Under the pieces are notes generated by a model. It ran no database searches and had not been told where the DNA came from. It saw only the letters and a list, made by a program, of their open reading frames with translations. 64,000 nucleotides of DNA from Anarhynchus alexandrinus (taxonomy: Eukaryota; Chordata; Aves; Charadriiformes; Charadriidae), in NCBI GenBank assembly GCA_008711295.1, contig VUYV01000124.1, positions 2,715,429 through 2,779,428 on the forward strand, given 5' to 3'. Positions 40,873 to 51,870 of this stretch are shown here, piece by piece (positions within the stretch are counted from its first letter, which is position 1; every line of letters starts with the position of its first letter). The position numbers and the translations under genes are program-made.

Positions 40873-41672
40873 ATGGGACAGAAACTTCTGAGATACCTGA
40901 AATACACAGATTAGAACTGCATGAAGTCCAGCCACCAGACACACACATACACTTCTACAAATAAAAATCTAGCAATCACAAATACTGCATACTTCCCAAA
41001 CAAGCATAGGAGAAAGGAAATTTATTTCTACGGTGCCAAAACCCACCAGTATGTTTTATTGCCTCTTATCCCCCCACAGACCCTCTTTATTCAGCATTAA
41101 TACTAAAAATTCCAAGACTTAAACAGAAGAGATGGTTATTAATAAGGTAACCTTCTCTCCACTTGGGAAAGCACAGCAACCAACTGCGAACTGGGCAAAC
41201 TGGTCATCCAAAAGTGAAAGTAAAAGCTGCGCAGCTGAAAGGCATTTTTGTCTAGCATGCTTAAAAGATCTCCTTTGTTGTTAAACATTTCATTGTCACA
41301 TTTAAATGTCAGCTTTTTGAGTCTCAGAAGCGTGCAAGCCCTGCAAGACAGCAAACCAGAAACAGACTTGAGATGGAGGTTCTCACGCTAATGAAATTAA
41401 AAGTAAACCTAGCAAACTCCTCTTTGTGTCTCTCATTCAACTTAAATAATCATACACTTACCAAAAGACACAGCCCCAGATCATACAACCCTGCTCCCCG
41501 TACCCATGAAGCAGTTTTTAAACGGATCTCTCTTAGTAGGCTTGTATGGCTTTATAGTCGCTGCTCACAAAGCCAGAGCAAAGCCTGCAATGAGTCTCCA
41601 GCATATTTTTGTTGCACATCACAGAACCAGTTTGCAGCATTTCAGGATCACACAGCTATTTGCAATAATACT

Positions 41673-42197
41673 TTAGTTATATAAAGACGTACTACTAGAT
41701 TTTCCTAAGGGGAAAACAGGAGCCTCCCTCTCCAGAAGCAAGCAGCATGCCCTTTTTACACTTTCAAAAGGAGTGAGGGGCCCTAGGAGAGGAGTTCGGT
41801 TTAAAGCTTTCAGGATGATTCCACATATGGCTGCTGGGTCACCAGTGGCATACGCGGCAGCAGATGGAGAAGTGAAGCTTTCATACCCTCTGAGCAATGC
41901 TCTGCAATTTTGACACTTCTCTTGAAAAGCAGAGATGTCAATCACCCTTCCAGGCTGGTGTTTTGGCACAGAAGGGATTCTCCTCAGGCTGTGTACCAAC
42001 ACCGAAGGATAACCTATACAGGCTATTTTGGGGGCAGTTTCTGTCTTAGCTTTCAAGTATAATGAATCTCCACACAGCAGAGAATGATAAATTACTGTTA
42101 AGTCTTCTTCACTGCACGTCAGCTTTCTTTTGTCTTTTGGCTTGCTGGAGAGCAACCCGTACCCAGTATGCATCTTTACCTTCCCCCTGCTCCTCAT
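41673..42197 (-). other. Unassigned 174-codon open frame in SUSD6 intron 1
   Basis: A minus-strand frame opens with ATG at 42197, directly after an in-frame TAA, and runs 174 codons to a stop. It is the longest frame in the AT-rich part of the window, on the same strand as SUSD6. I do not recognise the product: there is no signal peptide, membrane segment, zinc-binding pattern or repeat, and the composition is unremarkable. No promoter or splice context supports it, and a chance frame is the simplest explanation. It is listed because of its length, not because I call it a gene. Confidence 0.15.
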
Positions 42198-42601
42198 TTA
42201 AAGGAGTTTTAATTGACATTAGAGCACTTTACTAGTCTTAACAAATAAAATGTCTTGTGAGAGTGATTGGCACAAATGGGCTCTAATACCCAAAGGAGAT
42301 TCTGGCACATCCCACAATACAATTGTGTTAGTGTGGGCTGCTTTAATATTTACTACTTGAAGACTTTCCAGAAGTTATTTACCAAGAAGGAAAAAAAACC
42401 CCAAACATCTTAAATAGGTCAGAGACATTCAAGCATTTCACTAATCTATATATTTAAAACTACACATAAAAAACTATAGCTCCTTCCAAAGCAAGCTGCC
42501 TTTAATAGCTACTGTTGAAAATCAAGTTGCAAGTCTAGCTATTAAAAGATTTATATTTTTATATAGCGTACGAACATCAGTTTCAAGCTCACACAGAAAT
42601 T

Positions 42602-42657
42602 GGGGGTTTGGGATTGGGGTTTTTTGGGGGGTGGGGTGTTTGGGGTTTTTTTTGTTT
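42602..42657 (+). repeat. G/T-rich telomere-like tract with G-quadruplex potential
   Basis: GGGGG, GGG, GGGG, GGGGGG, GGGG and GGGG runs are separated by TTT, ATT, T6, T and TGTTT spacers, then a T run. The spacing meets the canonical quadruplex rule on the plus strand. Confidence 0.7.
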
Positions 42658-44631
42658 TAACAAGACTGATGTATCAACAGGATTTCCCTCTTAAAACTTA
42701 TGGTCCCTTAAGAGTCCTGCAGAAAGAGATCCAATACTCCAACATAACTTATCTATCTTCATTCCCAAACAAGATGCAAACTTGGTTTTGACCAGAGATT
42801 CTTTCAATTCCCACTCATTTTATTACAAAACCCCATTAAAACAATGCAGGGAAAAAAACAGGAACAGCAGCAAACCACAGCAACGTTTAATTACAAATCA
42901 GGAGGAAAATTAGTTGAGGGAAAATGTAAACAGCTTTAAAGTTTTCAAAATGGTTCTGGAGCTTTTAAAGTGTAAGCTAAGGAAGCTATGAACAGAGACA
43001 GAGTATTGAAACCAGTTCACTTCTGAGCATGAGGTTAAAATGGTGCATATTTCAGGCTAGCAAAGTTCAAGCATCTACAAGGAAGTCATTCCTATGGCAA
43101 GTGAGTTTACCCCGCTGGACTGAAAGCCATTCTAGTCTACAGTATAAATACGACACAGCGTTTCATTCGCCACATAAAAGTGCTTCCAGAAGCCACTTTG
43201 CCTTTACCCTACCCTACCAGGTCCAAAAGCTGTACTTTACCTTGCCTACAAGGTTACTGCTGCAGAGGTGATGACCAACCCGTTCCACTTAACACTCACT
43301 TATACCAGGAAGCAAATTTACTGCTGGGTGGGCTGGTTGCCAGGATAGCCATACCCCTTGGGGAATCACCAGGGTCACATGAGACATATCGACCCTTTGC
43401 GCTGTAGAGAAGGTTCACAGTGTACGCTCCGCTTTCGGAGCCTGCCCACCGTTCAACACACACGCAGAGAAAGCCAGAAGCTGGGGGAAGGGGGCAAGTG
43501 AAGCAGTGAGAAAGAGGTAGGGGTTTTTATACCTCTAACTTCTGATCCTGCAGCTCTTCGACAGCGTGGGCTTCCTTAATAAACTGTCTTGAATTATCAC
43601 ATACAAATAGCATCAGTTTAAAATAAATAAGTAAGCAAACAACAGGCCAGGCTTCTACTAGTCTCTTATTAGCATAACTAGGCTCAGTCTGAAAATACCC
43701 GGTTTGCAGACTGCATCACAAAATACGCCGTGCGAGAACACTTAGCTTCCTGTGAGAGAGCACTAGCTGCCACTACTCAGTAACAAAACAAACAGTATAG
43801 GAATGGCGGGTGAAAATATTTCTTGCTACATACAAAAGCTGGCTTCCTGAAATTTATAAGAAGCATTTCCACTGGTTAAACTTGCAGCTGCTCAAATGAG
43901 TCGGCTAGCAGAGTCAAGGAAAATAATGTCTGCATAACTACGGAAGAGCAAAGCTGGGTGAATTACACAGAAGGACTCGCAAAGACAGAGTGTTTTACCG
44001 AACTCATCTACCTGTCATCCCTAACTACTAGTCTCTGTGCTGGGGCTTAAATCGTTACCTCTGAAGTAAACCCATTTGTACCCAGAATAGCTTCATAACA
44101 GAGATTAAACACGTATGATGGCATTTCTAAAGACATGACGCTTGTCATGACAACTAGATAAACATAAGAGCCGACTATTGTATTTCTGGCAAAAGAAATC
44201 TACTGTAACCAATACAACGTTATGAACTAGCGTCTTTGCTACATATGGGTTAACTTTTCCCTTTTCCTGTTCTAGGAAATGCCTTCATGTTTCTATTTAC
44301 ATACTCCTAAAGCAGAATTCAATCCCTGCTGCCTCTCCCCCCAAACCCCCCCAAGTCTTTCAGGCAAGCAGACCCAGCCCTGCCAGTGAAAGATCACCTC
44401 TCTCCCAGCTAAGCCTGATCAGCTGGGATCAGCTGGTTATAGCAGCCGACAAGTGGCTCAGGGGAGCTGCGGGGAGTCCCTGTACCAGGCAGAGCGCCCA
44501 AGAGGACGCAGACCAGGAAACGCTGGAGTAAGGCTTCCAAGCTACTGACCTTTCACGCAGTTATCAGCAGGCAATGGGCTTCTCCGAGAGGATCTCAGGT
44601 TAGCAAGAAGAGATGCAACTTTCAAAAGGCC

Positions 44632-44653
44632 AAAAAAAAAAAAAAAAAAAAAN
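44632..44653. repeat. Poly(A) tract ending at an ambiguous base
   Basis: About 21 A are followed by a single N at 44653. The N marks a base-call or polishing problem at a homopolymer, not a biological feature. Confidence 0.85.
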
Positions 44654-46918
44654 AGACAGCAGTGCCCTGACACAGACTCTGGGTGCAGCATCAAACCTTC
44701 CTGGACTGACAGAGTCCAGCAGCTTACATCTGTTTTCTCAAGAAAGCAGAACAAGCAAGAAACGTATTTGGGTGGTATAGCAGTAGATAGCTGTGGTGTG
44801 AGCAAGTACGCTGATAAAAAGCAGAAGTGATTCAACAGGAACCGACGCAGACACAGAAACCCAAGTCTGCAGCTAAGAGGTTGCACAGCTGAGGAGCTGA
44901 GGTTAAGGCCACTGCAGACGGCTCTTACTGAGAGCTGAAACAATTCTCCAGACAGGAATAAAATAGGTGAAAACAACCATGATCACAGGACAGAATTAAT
45001 CCCATCAAAATCACTACACTACAGGCAGGACACACATTTAGTGACTTCAATAACTATTGCTCACAGAGTCCCCAGGCAGCTCGTGAGCTCAAGCAGCCAT
45101 TTCAGTGCACCTTCACATGCTGCACTAAATATAAACTCTGCTGATAACTGTCTGGAAACTGTTTCAGCAGAGACAGGGTGCACTGAACAACTCAAGGACA
45201 TTGGGCCCTCCTCAAAGACCACAGGTGGCCATGACAAGCGGAGAGAAGGTGACAGAACCAAAGTCTCTGCTACCGTAATACTGTGGTTGCAAAATTTCAG
45301 CCTCCAGATCAGTACTTTCCCAGACCCAGACTTCACTGACGCATCTGCATATTAAAAAAACCCTTTAAAGTAGGAACTTGAGAGCACCTAGGTTTTGACG
45401 ACTGGTTGTCTAAGAGGAGGTTATGGCTCCCTTGTCATGTGCTACTCTGCTCTACAGTGAGATACAACACCATAAAGTGATAACAATCATCTTCGATTTT
45501 AAAAGCTAGATTAGGTAGCAGGTCTTTCAGACACATTTCCTTCATCCCAGTGGCCCCTTAAAGAAACACACCTTCCTGCTTTCGGATGGTACTCTTGTCT
45601 CTAGTGGTCCATGAAACACTCATTTATATAACAGGACAAGCCAATTTAAGAGGGCAGATGAAACTCCAAATAAGGAGGGGAAAAAAAAAAAGTTATTTTC
45701 TTCTCCAAGTTTTGCTTACAGAATCACTACCAGAAACAACATGCAAGTTATAAAGAGACAGAAGTGTGACCTGTAAAACTGCCAGTGCCACAACTGGCCA
45801 CCAGATTATAATACTGGAGAGACTTATTCTCTTTGCATAGAAGTATACCCCCAAAAAACAGCGTGGCGTGAGAAGAAGAAAAGGAGGCAGATTTGCAAAG
45901 AGATTTATGACAGACACCTGAAGAGAAGGCGGCGAATGAAATCAACGTTAAACTGCAGACACAAAAGCACCGATCCTTAGAGCACTGGCATTTAATATGC
46001 AAATTCTCTTTCTGCTTAGGCATTTTGCCTCCCTTTGACGTATACAGACAAGTTCTAACTAGAGATGCAGACTGGGGAAAGTCCCCTTTCCCCATTATCT
46101 CATGTATTTTTTTTCTAAGTAACAGTTAAGTGTTCTGAAAATAACTATATCACTTCTGCTTCTATTCAGAGGGGAAAAGAAAAGAAAAAAAAGTAGAAAA
46201 ATTGTTATTAATAAAAGAGAGAGGCAACGTCTTCCCAGCTCTGACGCAGGATGCAAGCGGGTGCCCGACACCTATAGCGCAGCCTAGCAGAAGAGAAAGA
46301 CAAGCCGAAAAACAAACAGAGGACAGTAAAGATACTCTGGAAGAGATCCAGATGTCTTGAGCTTAGTCCTACCGCATGGAAAATTAAAGAGGTTAAAACC
46401 TCCTCTTAAGAACTCTTCTTCCCATTGTTCTGACCACTGACTCTCCTGAACAAGCTGCATTGCTCCAGAAACCTCAGGAATTACGGTGACAATAGACTCC
46501 TGCCAAGAGAAGCACCATTACATAATAGCATTTATGGGAACATGCACAAAAAGCCACTAGGAAGCGCAACCAGACAAGTGCAAAATCCTCTCTGCCCATC
46601 AGCTCCGTTTAGCTCTCGACCGTTCCAAAGAAGACTTCAGGATATTTTTAATTTATGTGTTTACTTCCTCTCACCTCCTTCCACCCAACACAAAGTCTGT
46701 TACTGTAACTACACTGAGATCAAGTCCATTCCCAGCAATAGCGTAACCCTCTCGAGAATAAGCCCATTTGAAACTACTGTATTTGCATTAATCTGTTAAA
46801 AAGAACACTACAGAGATGAGAAAACGTGTTACTCTGTGCATTAAGTAAATACATTAGAAATAAGAACTATTTATTACGGTATCTTTTTCCTCTTTTACTC
46901 AGTTTTTGGGATACTTAC

Positions 46919-47398
46919 GACAGCTACTGCTTTTCAGTTCTCAAAAGCCCAGACTGGCTATTTTTGAGTTCTGGGTCCTCCGGTGGGGGCGGATTTACGA
47001 CAGATTTGTTACAGGCATGCGGAGGTTCAGCCCGAGCCCTGCACACGTGTACAGGCAGCTGCCCGGGCAGCTCTGACCTCTGGGCGCTCCGAAGGCACCA
47101 CAAACAAGAAAGCCGCGGTGAAGCCCTCCCGAACACCAAGTTTCTCACGGTTGCCGCCTCCGGTGCCTTCACCGACACCTTCGCCTCAGCCACCGCTGCT
47201 TCTCCTCCTCCTCCGCGTCTCCAAACGCGAGCGAGCGACGAGCGCTTTCCCCGCTGGGTGTTTTAAAAACCCCCCAGGGGTTCACCCCCGCACCGGGGAT
47301 GGTCCAACCAGCCTGAACGTTCACGGTGAAGGCGGCCAGACCCCAGGGAAACCCCGACCCGGGCCGCAGGCCGCGGCCGCACCGGGGGGGGGGGGGGG
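46919..47398 (-). promoter_or_regulatory. SUSD6: Candidate alternative SUSD6 first exon at the downstream edge of the CpG island
   Basis: On the minus strand the GC-rich island runs down to CTGTC|GTAAGTATC, a strong donor with GT at 46917-46918, after which composition falls abruptly to AT-rich. A CpG-island edge ending in a good donor is typical of a first exon. The upstream limit is unknown and may lie in the gap. It competes with the donor at 47939 as the first-exon end, and both could be used. Confidence 0.3.
47384..47398 (+). repeat. Poly(G) run at the gap edge
   Basis: Fifteen G in a row immediately precede the N block. Such runs stop sequencing reactions and probably explain why the gap begins here. 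The true run length is uncertain. Confidence 0.8.
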
Positions 47399-47854
47399 NN
47401 NNNNNNNNNNNNNNNNNNNNNNNNNNNNNNNNNNNNNNNNNNNNNNNNNNNNNNNNNNNNNNNNNNNNNNNNNNNNNNNNNNNNNNNNNNNNNNNNNNNN
47501 NNNNNNNNNNNNNNNNNNNNNNNNNNNNNNNNNNNNNNNNNNNNNNNNNNNNNNNNNNNNNNNNNNNNNNNNNNNNNNNNNNNNNNNNNNNNNNNNNNNN
47601 NNNNNNNNNNNNNNNNNNNNNNNNNNNNNNNNNNNNNNNNNNNNNNNNNNNNNNNNNNNNNNNNNNNNNNNNNNNNNNNNNNNNNNNNNNNNNNNNNNNN
47701 NNNNNNNNNNNNNNNNNNNNNNNNNNNNNNNNNNNNNNNNNNNNNNNNNNNNNNNNNNNNNNNNNNNNNNNNNNNNNNNNNNNNNNNNNNNNNNNNNNNN
47801 NNNNNNNNNNNNNNNNNNNNNNNNNNNNNNNNNNNNNNNNNNNNNNNNNNNNNN
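47399..47854. other. Assembly gap (456 N) inside the SUSD6 CpG island
   Basis: The bases are undetermined. Frames that appear to run across this block are artefacts of reading N as open sequence. Confidence 0.99.
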
Positions 47855-47939
47855 ATGCGGCGCGGCCGCTGAGGGGCGCCGCGCTGCCGTCCCGCCGGCG
47901 GGGAGGGCAGCGGGGTCGGGCCGGGCCGGCTCAGCTCAC

Positions 47940-48330
47940 CGGCAGCCGCCGGCGGTCCTGGTTGACGGGCCGTCGGTAGACAGAGGGAGCCCCACCGCAA
48001 GGAGGAACGGGTGAAGGCCGGCGGGAACGCTGCGAACCCCTCACCCCCGCCTTCTCCCCGCCCGCTGCCGGCCCGGCGCTCGAGAACGGCGGCTGCGGAG
48101 GGGGCTGGAGCCCTCTCGCCTGCCGCTCTCCTGCCGGGGCAGGGCCGGCCCGGCGGCAGCAGGGGAGAACGCTGCCGCGAAATCCAAGTCGTTTCCTTGC
48201 GCTTTCAGCCCCTTCCTTCCCAGGGCGAGGGGTTGGTGTCGCAGCGAGGGGCCCATCGCCTGTGCGGTGGCTCCATATCGTACCAGAAGTCGGACAAGGG
48301 AGAGGCTCTGCCGTTGATAATGTCGCTGTG
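47940..48330 (-). other. SUSD6: Probable SUSD6 first exon (non-coding, 5' end uncertain)
   Basis: On the minus strand GGCTGCCG|GTGAGC gives a good donor, with GT at 47938-47939, in the middle of the CpG island. I found no ATG just upstream of the donor, consistent with a 5'UTR exon. The transcription start cannot be read from sequence and 48330 is only an approximate outer limit. The exon would splice to 40503 or directly to 9961. Confidence 0.4.
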
Positions 48331-48741
48331 AAGCCGTGCTGAGCTCCCCCCCAGCAGCTGTTGTTTCAGCAGGCGTCCATCTGCCAGCCCCTTCCTTGCC
48401 CCGTCTCCCCCACTTACCCGCCGGCAGCCCCTTGGGCCCCCCCTCCCAGCCGGGCCCGGCAGGCGGCTGGCCGGTGGGAACGCGAGCCGCACCGGGCTCC
48501 GTCCTTGTTGGGTGGTGGTGGCAATGTCCGAGGCTGTGCCATTGCTGGAGGAGGAGAGCACGCTCACAGCGGTTTGGTGCCCATAGGTGTGGGGGGAAGT
48601 TCTGCGCCTTCTTGACACCTCCTCCCTCTTCATCTGCTATTTCTCTCCCAAGACAACACTTCTGTATCCAACAGTGCACCCAGGGAATTAAGAAGGATCT
48701 CTTTCTTTGCTTTCCTTTCTCTTCCTCGAATTAACACTTAC

Positions 48742-48766
48742 CTTCTGCCACATTATTCATCTTTTG
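48742..48766 (-). promoter_or_regulatory. Candidate small upstream exon or distal first exon
   Basis: On the minus strand GCAGAAG|GTAAGTGT is a near-perfect donor, with GT at 48740-48741. A TAG at 48767-48769 could be an acceptor, giving a 25-bp exon. Alternatively a CATATAAG TATA-like box near 48792-48799 could drive a start about 30 bases downstream. Neither version has other support. Confidence 0.2.
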
Positions 48767-49639
48767 CTATGGAGAGTGAGCTTTTCTCTCTCTTATATGG
48801 GGGGAAAGTACACATAGCTCTACTGGAATGGCAGAGGGAAGTTTACTTTTCCTATTTTTCTGCAATAGCGCAGCGATCGTTCATAGTAAAAGCCTGTAAT
48901 AGGCTATAGAAATGGCTTACCACCACTTGATCAGATGTAAGACATGAATACGGTACATGACAAAACATTCCCAATAAATACTCCCCTTGTAAGCACTTCT
49001 AAACCAAAAAGCAGGAAAAAACTACATGGTCATCCGGAAAAACATGCCTGAAGGCAGGAAGGAAGAGAGCGGGAGCTAGAGCCGCACACAAACCTGCCGA
49101 TTCACAGAGCTGCTCTTTTTGTGAAACTGTGGACGTGGGCCAATATTTTCACTCTGCCCCTTCCACCTTTGCATTTTGCTCTGGTTTGACCCACTGGTGC
49201 AGCTCTTCTGGACCTGGAGGGAAAGTTCGGAAACCCACACACCTCTGAAAGAAAAGAGCGGTGAGGAGGCTGCCACGCTGGTCCCTCTGCTCAGAGCATT
49301 AACGCACCCTCCTGCAACTCCTGGCCAGTCCTCACTAAAATGGGCTCTCACTGGAGGCTGGCTCACATTTTCAGGTTTAACCAGTTAATGTTTTTAAATA
49401 TTTAGAGGTACTTTTTCATTTCTATGCTATACTTCGTTTCCTTAATTGTCATTCATATATATTTCTCTTTAGAACTGTATCAAGCCATAATAAAAAAACA
49501 CTACACTTTTCTTCTGGGGCCTCAGATACAGTAATGGGACTGTGCTTGGTTTTTTGTTTATCATGGAACCACAGAAATCAGCACTTACAGACTATCTTAT
49601 ATGTCCCAAGAATCGGACAGACTAATGCCTTTTACATCA

Positions 49640-49865
49640 GATTTACTATACTGCATCAGACCATGGATCTGTCTAATCCAAGATCCTGTTTCCAGTATTA
49701 GCCAACAGCTGATGCTTCAGAGGAAGTAAATGCCACCAACTGTCCCCAAAACAGGTAATTCCCTCTTCACAGACCAGTGCCTGTGACTGACTGGTCTCGT
49801 TCTTTTCAGGCTCCAGGTTCTTAACAGGGAGGTGAAATATTTTCCTTTTTTTACACGTCAATAAA
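49640..49865 (+). repeat. Possible ancient amniote CR1-like retroposon relic
   Basis: The run CTGCATCAGACCATGGATCT, then a 'caagatcctgtttccag' and 'agccaacagctgatgcttcagaggaag' type sequence, then an 'acaggtaat' word, resembles from memory a common diverged retroposon 3' segment (CR1-like) known from turtles and other sauropsids. It is degraded and its ends are by eye. The class is an inference, and a repeat-library search would decide it. Confidence 0.4.
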
Positions 49866-51062
49866 GGAAGCTCTGGAGCTACTACCACCAGAGTGCCTCT
49901 CCCCCAGGTGAAAAGCTTAGGATCTCAACCCTAGTATTTTGGAATAATTTTCCTGATGTTCAAAGGCTTTGGGGTTGCTTGAATAGAAATGCAAAGAAAT
50001 AATTCATTGAAACATTTAATTCTGGGTAGCAGAAATTTTAAAGCATGAAAGGTGCCAAACCTCAGTGGAAGGTCAAAGCATGCTTATTTTGTGCAGGCCC
50101 ATCTGATTAAACAATTAATTTCTTATCTGGTGGTTACAGATGTTGCTTTTATTCCACAGGAGTATTACTATCACAGAAGTCCTAGACCATCAACACGCTC
50201 CTTCCTGGCAGAGACACCGACGGACATTTGGTCAGGCTGTGACTGGCTGGTGGGGGAGGCGGGGGAAGAGGACGGCCCATATATGGGGGCAGTGGGGCAC
50301 CCCACACGGTGTTTCAACCCGGTCCCCTTGGCAAGCCCATGGCAGTGGGATGGTGGGGGAGGCTGGGCTGCTCATGCCCTGGGGAGAAGCCCCATTTTAC
50401 AGCAATACAAAGCATCTCTCCTAGTGCAGCAAACGCACATTGTTCTGCGTGTCTTGATAGTCCCCCCACAGGGACAGTTGCTGCTCTCCAGATCCAGACC
50501 TGCCACTGGATTATTCAGATAAAAGAAACATCTTTTTAATCCCAGCCATGAAATTTGTATCCTCTCCTTCAAACTGCTGACAGCCCTTCACATCCTCATG
50601 ACTAACAAATGGTATCTTTCACCCTCATGCACCCACCTGCCCATCCCTTCCAGCCCATGATGGACTTCACAGGTTATCGATGTCTGTCCAGGCACCATAT
50701 ATCTAACATGACCCCAATTTCAAGTTCATTTCCCTTTTGAGAGAGAAGCCACAGATAAAATATGATTCCTGATGGTAGTGCTCAGCTGCAAAAGGTCTTG
50801 TGACAGTCTAAGCACTATCAGAGAAGAAAATATAGCCTAAGAGATAATGTTACCTCAGGCTACGATACAACCCATCCTTGCTCCTGGTAATGTTACCATC
50901 CTGTGCAATGTCCTCCTCCCCAGCGCTATGTGCTCCTGTGGACAAGGAGGGCGTGCTGTACCTGCTCCATGCCATTTACTTTCTCCTCCGCAGAGCTGCC
51001 CAGCCAGCAAGCCGAAAGACCGAGATGGCTTCGCTCCCAGCTCAGTCACCAAAGACTTTTTG

Positions 51063-51067
51063 GCTTC
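51063..51067. repeat. 5-bp target-site duplication, left copy
   Basis: GCTTC immediately precedes the TG of the LTR and is repeated directly after its terminal CA at 52174-52178. Confidence 0.8.
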
Positions 51068-51251
51068 TGTGGTGGGTTGACCCTGGCTGGATGCCAAGTG
51101 CCCACCAAAGCTGCTCTATCACTCCCCTCCTCAGCCAGACAGGGGAGAGAAAATATAACGAAAGGCTCATGGGCCAAGATAAGGGCAGTGAGATCACTCA
51201 CCAATTACCGTCATGGGCAAAACAGACTCATCTTGGGGAAAATGAGTTTAA

Positions 51252-51257
51252 TTTATT
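51252..51257 (-). terminator. LTR polyadenylation signal AATAAA
   Basis: TTTATT on the plus strand reads AATAAA on the LTR sense strand, about 180 bases before the LTR end. This is the expected place for the signal that defines the 3' end of the retroviral R region. Confidence 0.5.
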
Positions 51258-51482
51258 ACCAATCAAATCAGAGTAGGATAATGAGAAATAAAAACTAAAT
51301 CTTAAAGCACTTTCCCCACACCCCTCCCTTCTTCCCAGGCTTAACTTTACTCCCGATTTTTCTCTACCTCCTCTTCCCAAGTGGCACAGTGGGATGGGGA
51401 ATGGGGGGTGCAGTCAGTTCATCACGTGTTGTCTCTGCTGCTCCTTTCTCCTCAGGGGGAGGACTCCTCACACTCTTCCCCT

Positions 51483-51870
51483 GCTCCAGCGTGGGGTCCC
51501 TCTCATGGGAGACAGTCCTCCACAAACTTCTCCAACATGGATCCTTCCCCCAGACTACAGTTTTTCACTAACTGTTCCAGCGTGGGCCCCCCACAGGGTC
51601 ACAAGTCCTGCCAGCAAACCTGCTCCAGTGTGGGCTCCTCTCTCCATGGGGCCACAGGTCCTGCCAGGAACCTGCTCCAGTATGGGCTTCCCACGGGGTC
51701 ACAGCCTCCTTTGGGCATCCACCTGCTTTGGCATGGGGTCCTCCACAGGCTGCAGGTGGATATCTGCTCCACTGTGGACCTCCATGGGCTGCAGGGGGAC
51801 AGCCTGCCTCACCATGGTCTTCACCACGAGCTGCAGGGGAATCTCTGCTCCAGCACTGGAGCATCTCCTC
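51483..51870. repeat. Degenerate ~45-bp tandem repeat inside the LTR
   Basis: The anchor word CTCCAGYRTGGG or a variant recurs about nine times at spacings of roughly 41 to 53 bases, followed in most copies by a CCAYGGGG..CACAG or GGCTGCAG element. The array lacks stops in several frames, which explains the long frames seen across it. They are not genes. Confidence 0.7.

Larger units (their letters stand above)
40504..47939 (-). other. SUSD6: SUSD6 first intron (about 7.4 kb)
   Basis: This is the sequence between the CpG-island donor at 47939 and the 5'UTR exon acceptor at 40504, on the minus strand. It is AT-rich up to about 46.9 kb, then passes into the CpG island and an assembly gap. It contains G/T-rich tracts near 40826 and 42602, a poly(A) tract with an undetermined base near 44653, and a 174-codon open frame at 41673-42197. 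Its extent depends on which first exon is used. Confidence 0.5.
46980..48560. promoter_or_regulatory. CpG island, SUSD6 promoter region
   Basis: GC and CpG density rise sharply over this interval against AT-rich flanks, and an assembly gap (47399-47854) lies inside it. A CpG island at the 5' end of a leftward gene, with CCDC177 pointing the other way about 13 kb off, fits the SUSD6 promoter. I saw no TATA box inside the island, as expected for this class. The edges are by eye. Confidence 0.7.
48561..51062. other. Intergenic DNA between the SUSD6 promoter and the LTR
   Basis: I see no gene here. Items of note are a strong minus-strand donor near 48741 and a possible ancient retroposon relic near 49640-49865. 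The remainder is unique sequence with chance frames. Confidence 0.6.

Noticed and set aside
41465..41530. Minus-strand donor TTTTG|GTAAGTGT near 41459
   Set aside because: A good donor but no matching acceptor or first-exon context upstream, so no exon could be supported.
46983..48014. Long frames on both strands across the 47399-47854 gap
   Set aside because: They are artefacts of the N block in a GC-rich island. The visible residues are low-complexity Pro/Ala/Gly/Arg with no domain.
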